DNA of 64,000 bases, from assembly GCF_023053635.1 (NCBI RefSeq), contig NC_086192.1:15166001-15230000 (forward strand), in the 5' to 3' direction. Source of the DNA: Elgaria multicarinata webbii (lineage: Eukaryota; Chordata; Lepidosauria; Squamata; Anguidae). The translations under genes were made by a program, and so were the position numbers. Shown here piece after piece: positions 34,672-46,546 of the stretch (position 1 is its first letter; the number at the start of each line of letters is the position of its first letter). Below the pieces are notes generated by a model, which worked only from the letters and a program-made list of their open reading frames with translations, was not told the origin of the DNA and ran no database searches.

Positions 34672-37600
34672 ATGGCTCTCTCCGCGGTAGCTTTGGTTGT
34701 GATGGCGTTCGGCGTTGTACACGCCCAAGGTACGTCTTTCTTGTCGCGGCTGTTTTATGAATTCGAACTTGAAATGAACAAAGATGTCAATAGGACTGTC
34801 AGGACAGGGCCGGCCCTACCGTTAGGCAAAATTGTTATGAAAAGGATGAAAGAAGAAGGTTGAGCTCATGAGAAAAACATTAAATTAGAAGTGGCACAGG
34901 GTGTGGTGAAGGGGGTGATATTTTTATGTATGGGTAGAATTTCAAAAAAGATTAACTTTCAATTACACTAGAAAAGGCAACCAAGTGGCATTGAGTTTCT
35001 CTAGCTGATGGGCTGGGCCCAGATTTAGTCATACTTCGAGTAGACCCATTAGAATTGATTTCAATGGCTCTACTTTAGTTATGACTAAATTCTGATGTCT
35101 CTTTGTAATTGTGAATTCTCCCTTTAATGGACAAGTCATTAAAGAAATCCTTCACTGTGTTTTTTTCTAATGGTCTTTGGGGAAAACATTCATTAATTTT
35201 GCTATGTATTTTGGAGGAAAGGGAGGGCAAATGCACGTACGAGGTTCTCCCTAAAATAAGAACCCGGCCTGTCGTCTTGCGACAGCTGGCTTGCCGTGTT
35301 CTGTCCTGACTTCCCCGTCTTCCATTTGGAAAGAAGGAAGAATTGCTGGCACCTAGAAGGCTAACTTTGAGGAAGTTTTTTATTACCAAAGGGGACATGA
35401 GCTTTCCTGGGTAACAAACCTATTTTGTCAGATGCTGTGGTGGAGCTGGCGAAAGCTGAAAGCTGACCCAGTGGAGACTTCCCCAAAGCTCATAAAAGGA
35501 TAGTCGTCGTACAAATGAGGCAGGATTTTTAGAATGCGCAGAGACACCATTCTCTCACAGTCAGTCACTCCTTGGGAATTTCTGTTAAACCTCTGCATGT
35601 GCTATTTTTTTTTTAAAAAGTTGCATTTTTACCGAAGAAATTAACTTGCGAAGAACCTGCTTGTATATTAAGCTTGGCACCCTGGATCCCTGTTTGGGCG
35701 ATGCCGCTGAGATCACCACCTTCCTTGTATATGTGTGTTTATTTTATTTCTCATCTTTGCGTGCTGCAACCGCCAGAGCCTCACTGCCTTCAGAAGCAGG
35801 GCGTGGGCTCAGTAAACTCACTCAGACAATTAAGCCTGTTTAACAATACAACATGCGCTTGCAACACGAACGTGTCCATGTTTCATCAGGCATACCTTTA
35901 AACATGGAGGATACATCATCATGACGATCTAGAAGCAATGGATATCGACGGGAGCTGAATAGAATCATAGAATAGTAGAGTTGGAAGGGGCCTACAAAGC
36001 CATCCAGTCCAACCCCCTGCTCAATGCAGGAATCCACCCTAAAGCATCCCCGACAGAGGGTTGTCCAGCTGCCTCTTGAATGCCTCTAGTGTGGGAGAGC
36101 CCAACACCTCCTTAGGTCATGGGTTCCATTGTCGTACTGCTCTAACAGGACGTTTTTCCTGATGTCCAGCTAGAATCTGGCTTCCTTTAACTTGAGCCCG
36201 TTATTCCGTGTCCTGCACTCTGGGAGGATCGAGAAGAGATCCTGGCCCTCCTCTGTGTGACAATCTTTCAAGACCTTGAAGGGGGCTCTCATGTCTCCCC
36301 TCCATCTTCTCTTCTCCAGGCTAAACATGCCCAGTTCTTTCAGTCTCTCTTCCTAGGGCTTTGTTTCCAGACCCCTGATCATCCTGGTTGCCCTCCTCTG
36401 AACACGCTCCAGCTTGTCTGCGTCCTTCTTGAATTGTGGAGCCCAGAACTGGACGCAATTCTGTAGATGAGGCCTAACCAGGGCTGAATAGAGGGGAACC
36501 AGGACCTCCCGCGATTTGGAATCACCGGGGTTAGATGCAGGCCATCTCTGAATGCCAGTTGTTGAGGCTCAATACCAGGTGGTGGCTATTACTTTTCATG
36601 CCCAGCTCATGGGCCTTCTGGAGGCCAATGTAGGAACCAGAATGGTGGACCTAATGATGCTTTAGGGTGATCCTGCAAGGGTCTTACATTCCTGTGTGTG
36701 GGATTAGGATGAGCCCTGCTAGTTCAGACCAAGGTTTCATCTAGTCCAGCACACAGTGGCCAACCAGCTGTTGACCAGGAACCCACAAACAGGACTTGAG
36801 TTCAACAGCACCCTCCCACCCATGTTCCCCAGCAACTGGTGTGCATTGGCTTACTGCCTCTGATACCAGAGGTAGCACATAGCCATCAGCACTAGTAGCC
36901 ACGGATAGCTTTCACCTCCAGGAATTTATCCAGCTCCCTTCTAAAGCCATCCAAATGGGTGGCCATCACCACATCTTGTGGTAGTGAGTTCCATAGTTTA
37001 ACTATGTGCTGTGAGTAGAAGTCCTTCCTTTTATTTGTCTTGAAGCTCCCACCCATCAGCTTCATGGGATGACCCCGTTGGGTTCTAGTATTTTGAGAGA
37101 GGGAGAAAAATGTCCCCCTCTCCACATTCTTCACACCAGGCATAATTTTGTACACTTCTATCATGTCTCCCCTTAGCCTCCTTTTTCCCCCAAGCTAAAC
37201 AATCCCAGCTGTCTCCCTTATAGGGGAGATGCTTCAGCCTCTTGACCATTTCTGTTGCCCTTTTCTGCACTTTCCCCAGCTCCATAATATCCTTTTTTAG
37301 GTGCGGTGACCAGAACTGTACACAATATTCCAAGTGTGGTCACGCCATCGATTTGTATAAAGGCAGTATACTCAATTCCTTTCCTAATTCGGCCTAACGT
37401 GGAGTTTTTCATGCCAGCGACACCCCGGGGATTGTAGCCTTGGTAAAACAGGAGGTGCGCTCATGGCGCCGTCTCATCCCAAATCCCTTGCCTGAGCCTC
37501 CATCTGTTCCTGTTTTGGTGCTAACGGTGACTAGAGAAACTGCTGCAATGGAAGAACTCTCGTTCAAGGACAGGGATCAAGATGGAGGGAGAAACTCACC

Positions 37601-40600
37601 TTGTTTTCTCATTGTTTTATCTCCAGCGCCTTCTATGTACGTCCCAACCATCACTTCCGAACCCCTAGAAGGCAAGATCACCAGCTCCACTTTTGTTCTA
37701 GACCAACCCCGCTGCGTTTTCAACAATGTCGTCGGCGACACGGATCTGGTATGGCTGGTGGTTGCCCACAGCAGTGGTACGTTACCTTTCCTTGTGGTGG
37801 TGGCACTTTCTAAAGAAGGGGGACGGCAAATATATCCTGTGTCCAACCGATTCACAATGGAAGACCCTGTATGTGGACTCGGCAGTAATCCCCACTGCAT
37901 TTCCTATAATTGGCCACAGGGGGGCGAAACCTAGGGCAAGCCCCGCCCTCTTCTTTTAGCCCCGCCTCTTTCCCATTGACTCCTGGTCATGCGGTGCGTT
38001 CCCGGCTTTTCTGCAGTTCTCGTCCCTTTCCGAAAGGTTGAAACGCCTCTTTTAAGGCGGAGCTACATGTCGCGTCTCTCAGTTGCTCGTGCTTTCAATG
38101 GGAGGAGAAATGAGGAAACTTGCTAAGTGATCCACAAAGCTTTATTTCAAGCAACAAACATCTCTTTAACCCGTGAAACGACCCCAGGCAAAACTGCAAA
38201 CTAAGCAAGACAGTTGTCCGTTCAAAAAAAAAAGAAATAGCATCTCAAATGTCCATAACTTCAAAGCGGCTGGTGCGGTGGTAGTTTCTGGGGTAATCTC
38301 TCTGACTTTCTCACGGCCTCTGTCCACGCTGAGCGTTTTAGCTTCCGGCGGACCCTAGCATCCGTTAGCACTTCGAAATGCTCACCCCCGGAAGCTCCCT
38401 CCTTTCCACTGAGCTTGTAGGATTTGGCCTTGAAGAGATAAGCTCTGGAGGGGAGCGAACTCCAGCTGAGTCCTCTCCCGTGAGAGCTTCCTCCCCCACT
38501 GGTACAGGCTGGCTCGTGTCTGGCGCTGCGTCGTCTAGTTCTGAATCTGATTCTGATTGATTACCTGAAACACCTTCTCCCGACACAGGGGCATTAGGGT
38601 TAGACATGACACTACAGGTAGGAAGAGGCTTAAGCTGAAATAGGCCATTATTTAGGAGTAGTTTCTTTTCCCACCGGCCCCGCCCAACTCTCAAATACGG
38701 CCCCAAAGATATTCTCCAAAATCGAATTCAGCCGTCAGGCTGAAAGAAGTTCAATTGACACCTCCTTTTCTAAGAATTGCCTTGGTGGGATTAGGGCAGA
38801 GAGCCGTCCCTACCATGAGGCAAAGTGAAGCGGCTGCCTCGGGTGGCAAATGTTGGGAGGTGGGCAGCAGTAGCAGCAGCCCACCCCCACCCTGTTCCTC
38901 CTGAGTCCCTCCAATTTGCATAAGATCAGGTACCGCAGGTAAGTCCTAGTTGATAAATGCATCAAAAAGGGAGCATCCAGAAACTCATAGGATATACGGC
39001 ACCTTACAACAGATATTTATCTTTGGCCGTGACCTCAGTCCTTTAGGTTTTGGGGACCTGTGACTTCAGTCCTATGGGATGAGCAAGAAGTTGCCGTCAT
39101 AGTGTGAATTCTCTCAGTTCTTTTTTTTACGGGTCAGCCACCTTCAAGCCAGTTCCACACACATTCAGTGCACCTTGGCTTGTGAATGGGCGGGGAAAGG
39201 TCTCAAACGGGCTTCATTCTGGACTAATCGCTTTTCACGTTGCTCCTGCAGCAGAGGACAAGGTCTCCAAGACCCCTTCTCCAGCGCAATTGCCATACCA
39301 GGAGTTTAAGAAGAATTCCGCTTATATGACTTTGAGCACAGCCGTCACGAACTACCCCTGCCCGGAGGCGGGGCAAGAAAACAACGCGATCTCTGTCCTG
39401 CGTGTGGGGAATGAGACCGGGTGCATTTCAGACGTTTCAAGGCCGGACTGCAATGGCCCCCTCCCAGGGCCCGGGCCCTACAGGTGAGCAGAACATGGCC
39501 CTTCCCCCAAATCCTGAAATGCTTTAAAAGAAGACATCTGAATTATGTCACGCTGGGTCAGACCAAGGATCCATCTAGCCCAGCTCTCTGTTCACACAAT
39601 GGCCAACCAGCTGCCATAGAAAACCCATCAGCAAGGCACTGTGCGACAGCACCCCCCCACCCATGTTCCCCAGCAACTGGTGTATACTGCCTCTGATTCT
39701 GGAAGGAGCACAGAGCCATGAATAGCCTTCTCCTATCTATCCAGCCCCCTTTTAAATCCACCCAAGTTGGTGGCCATCACCACATCTTGTGGTAGTGAGT
39801 TCCACACCAGGCATAGTTTTGTTCAACTCTATCATGTCTCGTTTTAGCCTCCTTTTTCCCGAGCTAAACAATCCCAGCTGTTTTAACCTTCCTTCATAGG
39901 GGACATGTTACAGCCCCTGGATCATTTTAGTTTCCCCTTTTCCGCACTTTTCCCAGCTCTATATACTTTTTTAGGTATGGTGGGCAGAACTGTACACAGT
40001 ATTCTAAGTTCGGTCGCACCATAGATTTGTATAAAGGCAGTATGATACTGGCCGTTTTATTCTCAATTCCTTTTCTTATAATGCCTAACATGGAGTTTGC
40101 CTTCTTTACACTGGGTGGACATTTTCATTGAGCTTTTCCACCACACCCCCAAAATCTTTTTCTTGTTCGGTCAACACCAGCTCAGATCCCATCAGGCTAT
40201 ACTTGAAGTTGGGGTTTTTTGACCCAACGTGCATCACCTTACACTTGCTCACATTGAACCGCATCTGCCATTCGGACGCCCACTCTCCCAGCTTGGAGAG
40301 ATCCCTTTGGAGCTCTTCACAATCCCTTTGTGTTTTAACAACCTTAAATAATTTGGTGTCGTCGCCAAATTTGGCCATTTCCTGCTCACTCCGAATTCCA
40401 GATCATTTATGAACAAGTTGAAGGCAATAAATGCCTCTGAAGAGCTTTAAATAAGCCTTCCCTGACTGAACAGCCAGGGTTTTATTGCCATGATCTAATT
40501 TTAAAGATTTATTTTTATTATTATCATCATCATCATCATCATCATTATTGTTGTTGTTTACCGTCTGGAAACTTTACTGGATATAGAGCAGTATATAATT

Positions 40601-43600
40601 CTTGTAAACAAATAAATGTAGATAGCAGCACTTTTTTGAAGTTTGCAATCAAAGTTTGCACAACAGCAACGAAGTAGGTGGAAATACATATAGTACAGAG
40701 TAGTGTGAAAATATGAACAAAAAATCACATTTTACAAGGAAGCGTGCATAAGTCTGCCTATCGAAAATGCGTATCATTTGAAAGGTTTGTATAAAACGTG
40801 TACCTGTTGAGAAATACACACGCAAATGTGCAGACTTAAAATAATAATAATAATAATAATATGCAAACTGATATGAGATGTAATATATGAAAAAAGAGTG
40901 AGCAGAGCTGAACTTGACAAATTCACCCATCCGTAGTTGCAAGAGACAGCATCTCAGTTTGTCTGACTGTAATATTTATACCTTTCTCTTCTGTCTACTC
41001 AGTGTCAAGTTCGTGGCCATGAATTCCAACGTTGTCACAGCTGAATCAAAATGGTCGGAACCTATTACGCTGATCCAAGGTAACTGGGAATGGAAACACA
41101 GGGCATGATCCGGTCACAAGCACATCGAAGTCTCATTGATTCCCACAGGAGAGTCACACATTTGCTTGAAGTTGCAAGTGGCTTGACGTATACCCCAGGG
41201 GTCGGCCACCAGCGACCTTAGAATCGCATGCAGTTCTTGGCCCAGTTTCAAAAGCCTCCTGCATACATTCATTCTCCAGAGCCCCGGATGTCAGTTGATG
41301 CCAACGGAAGGGTTTCTTCTCCTTAGCTTTATTGCTATGTAGTGTCAATATTCAATGGGAGTTGCAGCTGGGAAGGGAAGGGTTAACTCTCCCCACCCCA
41401 CAGAGCATAGCGGAAACCTCTCCCCCACACACACACAAATCTCTCTCTACATGGCAATTAAGAGCACAATCCCAACCATGTTTAGGCAGAAAAGAGTTCT
41501 ACAACTGCTAGCATTCCCCAGCAAGTTAAGCTATAGGGAGTTTTAGGACTCCCCGCCATCAAAACATGCATAAGATTTTAGGGCTTCTTTCTGTCTAAAC
41601 ATGCATAGAGTTATAGGATGTTTTCTGTCTAAACACGCATAGGGTTATAGGATGTTTTCTGTCTAAACATGCATAGGGTTATAGGATGTTTTCTGTCTAA
41701 ACATGCATAGGGTCATAGGATGTTTTCTGTCTAAACATGCATAGGATTGTAGGGCATTTTCATTTTAAACATGCATAGGATTTCTGGGGTTTTTACTGTC
41801 TGAATATGCATAGGATTGTAAGACTCTTTTCTGTCTAACAGTGCCTAGTGCTTTTTTCTGTCTAAACCTGCATAGGATTGTAGGAACTTTTTTGTTAATG
41901 TAAACATGCATAGGAGTAATGACATTTTGCTGTCTAAACATGCACATTTAGACATGAGTGTAGGAATATTTCCTGTCTAAACATGCATAGGATTGTAGGA
42001 CCTCTTCCTGTCTGAACATTTTCTGTCCAGACATGTATAGGATTGTAGGACTTTCCCCCCTCTAAACGTGCATAGGATTGTAGGACTTTTCCCTGTCTAA
42101 ACATGCATACGATTGTAGGACTTTCCCCCCTCTAAACATGCATAGCATTGTAGGACTTTTCCCTGTCTAAACATGCATAGGATTGTAGGACTTTCCCCCC
42201 TCTAAGTGTGCATAGGATTGTAGGACTTTTTCCTGTCTAAACATGCATAGGATTGTAGGACTTTTCCCTGTCTAAACATGCATAGGATGGTAGGACTTTT
42301 CCCTGTCTAAACATGCATAGGATTGTAGGACTTTCCCCCCTCTAAACGTGCATTAAGCAACTCAACATCTCTGACATTTCATGGATTAAAAATATATATG
42401 GGATACTCATTTGGGCGTTTCTTTTTCTCTCACCAGGGAAGAACCCCAATACCATTGACACGGAACCCCGACAGCGAAGCGCCAGCATGATTGCTATAAC
42501 CTCCATTCTCTCCATCCTCTTTGCCATCCTCCTGGCTGCCCTCATTGCCGCCTTGATCTATAAATAGTACGTTTCCCTGAAACCCCCACCCCTCCACCCT
42601 TGCCCTGCCTCGATCAGACGACCTTGTGAGATATTTATTTATTTATTTATTTAAAATATTTTTATCCCACCCTTCAGCCAAAAATAAATAAATAAAAAGC
42701 TCCCGGAGCGTTTTTACGATCAGTCAGCACAAAACACAGTCTAAAAAGACACGACACGCAAGGAAAAAGGGATGAGGAGGGCAGAGGAAAACTGAAGTAG
42801 GCTTTCAGCAGGGCCAGTGGAATGAATGGCCCTGCTTCCCTTCTCCTCTCTGGGGGTGGGGGTGGGGGCAGGAAGTCCAACTGGAGGAGGCCCTCATGTT
42901 CCTTTTGCCTGTTCCTGTCTCTCTTGCCTCTTCTTCTTTACAATAGGGCAGTTGATGTCAGTTGGCCATGGGTGTGTGTGTGTGTGTGTGTGTGTGTGAG
43001 GGATCCAGTTGGAGCAGACACTTCGAACCTTGTGATCAAACAGGAAGGAAGTTTTCCTTCCATCTGTGGCTTGGCTTCATGACTTGAGCCACGCAGAGCT
43101 ATTTGCTGAGACAGCACCCTCTAATCCCTTTTTAAAGCCATTCAAATTGGTGGCCAACTGGCCATTACCATATCTTGTGGAAGTAAATTCCATAGTTTAA
43201 CTCCGTGCTTTGTGAAGAACATCACGTAAGAACATCAGAAGATCCCTGACGCGGGATCAGACCAAGGGTCCATCTAGTCCAGCACTCTGATTGCACAGTG
43301 GCCAACCAGCTGTCGACCAGGGACCAAAAAGCAGCACCCTTCCACCCATGTTCCCCAGCAACTGGCGCACACAGGCTTACTGCCTGCAATACTGGAGGTA
43401 GCACTCTACCATCAGTGCTAGTAGCCATGGATAGCCCTCTTCTCCAGGAATTGATCCAACCCCCTTTTAAAGCCATCCAAATGGGTGGCCATCACCACAT
43501 CTTGTGTTAGCAAATCCCACAATTTAACTCTGTGCTGCGTGAAGAAGTCCTTCCTTTTTCCCCCTGATCTGAATCTCCCGCCAGTCCCCTTCATGGCACG

Positions 43601-43752
43601 ACCCCACATTGACTTCATCTCTGTCTCCGCCTTTCCTTCCCCACAGTTCCAACATCTGCGATGGAGCCGATATCAAGCGCGTGCAGGACTCGGCCACAAT
43701 GACACGCTATACCACACACCATATATATGACCAGCCTGCGCACAAGTTGTGA
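34672..43752 (+). CDS. Uroplakin-3b-like paralogue (complete, six exons)
   Basis: Exons 34672-34729, 37627-37776, 39252-39483, 41003-41079, 42437-42566 and 43647-43752 join in frame to 250 residues. Four exons (58, 150, 77, 130 nt) are the same length as in UPK3B at 20528-27879 and every intron phase agrees, so this is a tandem duplicate. Residues 1-18 form a signal peptide ([18 protein letters not shown]). The luminal domain keeps four cysteines and the sequon NET. Before the membrane helix (about 190-214, [16 protein letters not shown]...) the motif TWPGRRSG is replaced by TEPRQRSA. The tail keeps RYTTHHI but ends YDQPAHKL with no proline run. Whether it corresponds to mammalian UPK3BL or is an independent duplicate cannot be told here. 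Likely also an apical-membrane plaque component, by family inference only. Confidence 0.92.
35960..36500 (-). mobile_element. CR1 LINE 3' part in intron 1 of the UPK3B-like gene
   Basis: Terminus AGAATCATAGAATAGTAGAG at left; one of the longest of this subfamily here, reaching TGTGGAGCCCAGAACTGGAC and AGGCCTAACCAGGGCTGAAT. Confidence 0.9.
36695..37425 (-). mobile_element. CR1 LINE (second subfamily) 3' part
   Basis: Contains CATCTAGTCCAGCACACAGT, ATGTTCCCCAGCAACTGGTG and GGTGGCCATCACCACATCTT. The minus strand reads [20 protein letters not shown]...[18 protein letters not shown], the CR1 ORF2 C-terminus. Confidence 0.9.
38068..38611 (-). mobile_element. Solo LTR (LTR retrotransposon/ERV fossil), family A
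   Basis: A 544-bp relative of 7327-7876, with the same TGTCATGTC...and ...TGTCGCG-complement ends, the AATAAAGCTTTG signal on the minus strand and the 5-bp duplication CTACA at 38063-38067 and 38612-38616. Lies in intron 2 of the UPK3B-like gene. Divergence between the two LTR copies is large by eye, so they are old or different subfamilies. Confidence 0.75.
39543..40420 (-). mobile_element. CR1 LINE (second subfamily), 3' half of ORF2
   Basis: Starts with CACGCTGGGTCAGACCAAGG just 60 bp after the exon 3 donor. The minus strand includes [20 protein letters not shown]...[19 protein letters not shown], the RT region following the catalytic motif. Internal pieces are missing. Confidence 0.9.
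41460..42355 (-). repeat. Minisatellite (about 24 units of 33 bp) grown from a palindromic MITE arm
   Basis: 41460-41560 is the left arm plus centre of the CCTATGCATGTTTAGACAG element (CATGTTTAGGCAGAAAAGAG, TACAACTGCTAGCATTCCCC). From about 41565 the opposite arm, CTGTCTAAACATGCATAGGA, is repeated about 24 times. In 42040-42350 units alternate between TTTCCCTGTCTAAACATGC and TTTCCCCCCTCTAAACGTGC, a higher-order dimer of about 66 bp. The array stops about 80 bp before exon 5 of the UPK3B-like gene. Confidence 0.88.
42625..42830. repeat. A/T-rich LINE-tail-like repeat
   Basis: (ATTT)n at 42631-42651, then TTTTTATCCCACCCTTCAGC and AATAAATAAATAAA; same layout as 33410-33600. Origin unresolved. 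Confidence 0.5.
43090..43625 (-). mobile_element. CR1 LINE (second subfamily) 3' part abutting exon 6 acceptor
   Basis: Two partial pieces (43090-43230 and 43230-43625) carrying ATCTAGTCCAGCACTCTGAT, GCCATCACCACATCTTGTGT and GAAGAAGTCCTTCC. Ends about 20 bp before the splice acceptor of the last UPK3B-like exon. Confidence 0.85.
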
Positions 43753-44231
43753 GCTTCTCTGGGTGAGGATGGGCGATTGTCCGTTCTTCTTCTATTTCCT
43801 CTCCGGAGGATCTGTTTCAATGAGAATGCTTGGAGATCTTTGACTTCCGAAAGCAACGGTCCTGACCAACTACCTTCTCAACAGAACAAAATGGGCGTAC
43901 GTTTGGGAACTGAACTGTTCTTGTCCGTGTTCCAGGATTTGCGATAGAGCCACACTCAAAATTTGTATCGGTTTTAAGCATCATGGCTTCCTCCGAAAAG
44001 AATCCTGGGAGGGGGGGTTTTGTGCAGGTGCTGAGGATTTCTGCCCTCACCAAACCACAGTTCCCAGAATTCCTTGGGGATGATCGTTAAATTAGTTTAA
44101 GTCTAGAATGTAAATAGTGTTCCATGTAACAGCCGGTATAGCTCATTCACTTATCCAACTGTACTACCTGAAGCTGAACAGGTGAGCGGCTTCCATTCAA
44201 AAGTATTGTGCTTGATGTTATTGGAGGTGAA

Positions 44232-44237
44232 ATTAAA
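44232..44237 (+). terminator. Possible polyadenylation signal of the UPK3B-like gene (ATTAAA)
   Basis: ATTAAAG 480 nt after the stop codon at 43752, just before an inserted CR1. Confidence 0.4.
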
Positions 44238-44288
44238 GTTTTTACTCACACATGCAGGACATCACTATATATATATATATATTCTAGC

Positions 44289-44540
44289 ATCATAGAATCA
44301 TAGAATAGCAGAGTTGGAAGGGGCCTACAAGGCCATCGAGTCCAACCCCCTGCTCAATGCAGGAATCCACCCTAAAGCATCCCTGACAGAGGGTTGCCTC
44401 TTGAAGGAGAGCCCACAACCCCCCTAGGTAACTGGTTCCATTGTCATACTGCTCTAACAGTCAGGAAGTTTTTCCTGATGTCCAACCAGAATCTGGCTTC
44501 CTGTAACTTCAGCCCGTTATTCCATATCCTGCAGTCTTCC
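44289..44540 (-). mobile_element. CR1 LINE 3' end
   Basis: CATAGAATCATAGAATAGCA terminus after a short TA tract; standard tail with a small internal loss near 44400. Confidence 0.88.
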
Positions 44541-46390
44541 GTTAAGAGACGCTGAGCATCAGCAGTGCAAGGAGAATGAACATCTGTTTATTTTAATTTT
44601 TTTTAAAAAGCAGCCCTCGGGGCAAAGCGTATCTGAGTCCATTTTCTTTGGGGAGGGTTCTCAATTCTGTTTTTAATAGTGGAACCCAGGGCAAAGGGGG
44701 TGTTCAACCTCAGCCTGAGAGCTGAATTCCGCTTTGGAGAAGCCGTCAGGGGCCAAATTCCCATGGTAGGTGTAGCCCAGGTGAAAGGGGGAGGGGCCCA
44801 GGCAAAAGGGGGAGGGGCCCAGGCAAAAGGGGGAGCCCCCCCAAAAAAGTACCAGCATTCATTAGCTGGAAACTCTTCTTGCCAAGTTAACTAAACTTTA
44901 GAAGAGGCATATCAGTCTTTTAGAACAGGGGGTGGGAACTGCAGAAAAAACAGAAACCACCCAATGGCCAGTGGTTGTGGGAAAGGAGGTGGAGTCAAGA
45001 GAAGAAGGCGTGGCCTCCTAGATGGGGCTGGATGGGGCTACAGGCCTGCACTTCAGTGCATGTGTTTGTGCGTGTTTAAATGCATCTTCCAGAAACCAGG
45101 GTAGTATTCATTTAAGTTTGAAACACACACACACACACACACACCTTTTCTTCCCGGCTTTATAGCCTTCTTTTCTTTAGGAGGGTGAAATTCTGGCAGG
45201 GCTACTAAAAATAATCTTTGAGTGATGAACAAACCCAAACCTGGAATTGTCCGCCCTCTTTAAAAATCCTGGAGGCATCCTTAGGATTTTTACAGGATGG
45301 TTCCTCATTCCAGAACACAGCGCTCTTGATCCCGTCGAGCAGAATTAACCCACAAATGGTCCCCATCGTGGTGACCATGGGCCAAGGAAATATTTTATTT
45401 ATTTATTATTATTTCCATCTTTTAACTATACATACATGGATTTGTATGAAATGCATATAAGTTTCTAACAATTATACATGGGCTGCAAGAAAAAATATAT
45501 CCAAATATCCACCAAATAAGTATCTATTTGAAGGTGACGTCTATATGCTACCCATTCAAATATTGAAAGTGTTATAAGGTCTTCAATCCATCACATTATA
45601 GGTGAGTGTTTATCCTTGCAATGTTGTAATATCAGTTTTTGAGCTGTCAAAAGGGTGCAGAGAATCCATTTACGCTGACCATTTGTTAATTTCCATGAAG
45701 GAGGTCAATAACCAGTACACTAGTGAATATGAAAGACTGTTCCGGTACAAAATTTATCTGTGTAATAACCTCCTCCCCAAAAGAAGCAACCACTGGACAC
45801 TGCCAAAACATACGCTGTATTGAATTGCCAGTAATCAGCTGAATTAGACAATCCCTTATTAACGAGACAGTGTGACAACCAACAGACCTGAAACAAACCT
45901 TTTTTTCCCTGAATAAGACGCAGTCTAAGGTCCATAGACGTGACAGGTAGATGCCAAAGCAGTGGCCCACGGATTAGGCATTTTGTCGTGGTGCCCACAG
46001 CATGGTTTCAAATTCCTAAACGTTCCCATGAGTCCAAAAGCGTTGGGGTCTCCTGTTCTATGAATCCTCCTTGCCAGCCTGCTGCAAAACCTCAAAGCTC
46101 CCGTCTTCTTTGCTAACTGCTCTGTAAATTTCTCTGGCTTCCACTTGAGCTACCAGCCTTCCGAGGTTATCGACAGTCATCCTTATGTGCTTGTATGCCA
46201 CCCACTTTAAGACATCTTCATCAATTCATGACATGGAGGGGGATCAACTGATTGGTTGGCCAATTGATTGAAGATGCACACCTAATTGTTGTTGTTTTTT
46301 TAATGATGCCTGCATCCCTCTTCTTGGAAGAGGCATTCTCACCCATGAGAGGAAGAATACCTCTTCTTAGATGTGACCTTTGGAAGCATT
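44541..46390. other. Intergenic DNA right of the UPK3B-like gene
   Basis: No gene seen. 44765-44835 holds about 2.5 copies of a 21-bp GC-rich unit (CAGGCAAAAGGGGGAGGGGC). A CA tract lies at 45124-45142. At 46058-46222 (minus) is a 54-codon open stretch DEDVLKWVAYKHIRMTVDNL...KEDS that looks protein-like but that I do not recognise. Confidence 0.45.
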
Positions 46391-46396
46391 TTTATT
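46391..46396 (-). terminator. Polyadenylation signal candidate (AATAAA, minus strand)
   Basis: AATAAA on the minus strand about 150 nt after the stop of the 81-codon ORF at 46547-46792; a fitting distance for a short 3' UTR. Confidence 0.4.
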
Positions 46397-46546
46397 AAAG
46401 GTTCATCATGTTGTCCAGTTAATCGAGGGCACATTTTTAAGCCAATCAAAGGTTTCTTTGTTTTATAAATGGAAAGGCAGGGTATACATTTTTTAAAACA
46501 CACACACACACACGTATGAAACATTTCTCCCAGTTGAATGCAAACA

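Noticed and set aside
34357-34863. 168-codon frame overlapping the UPK3B-like first exon
   Set aside because: Runs through the exon in another frame or past the donor; the signal-peptide frame at 34672 with donor at 34730 fits the paralogue exactly.
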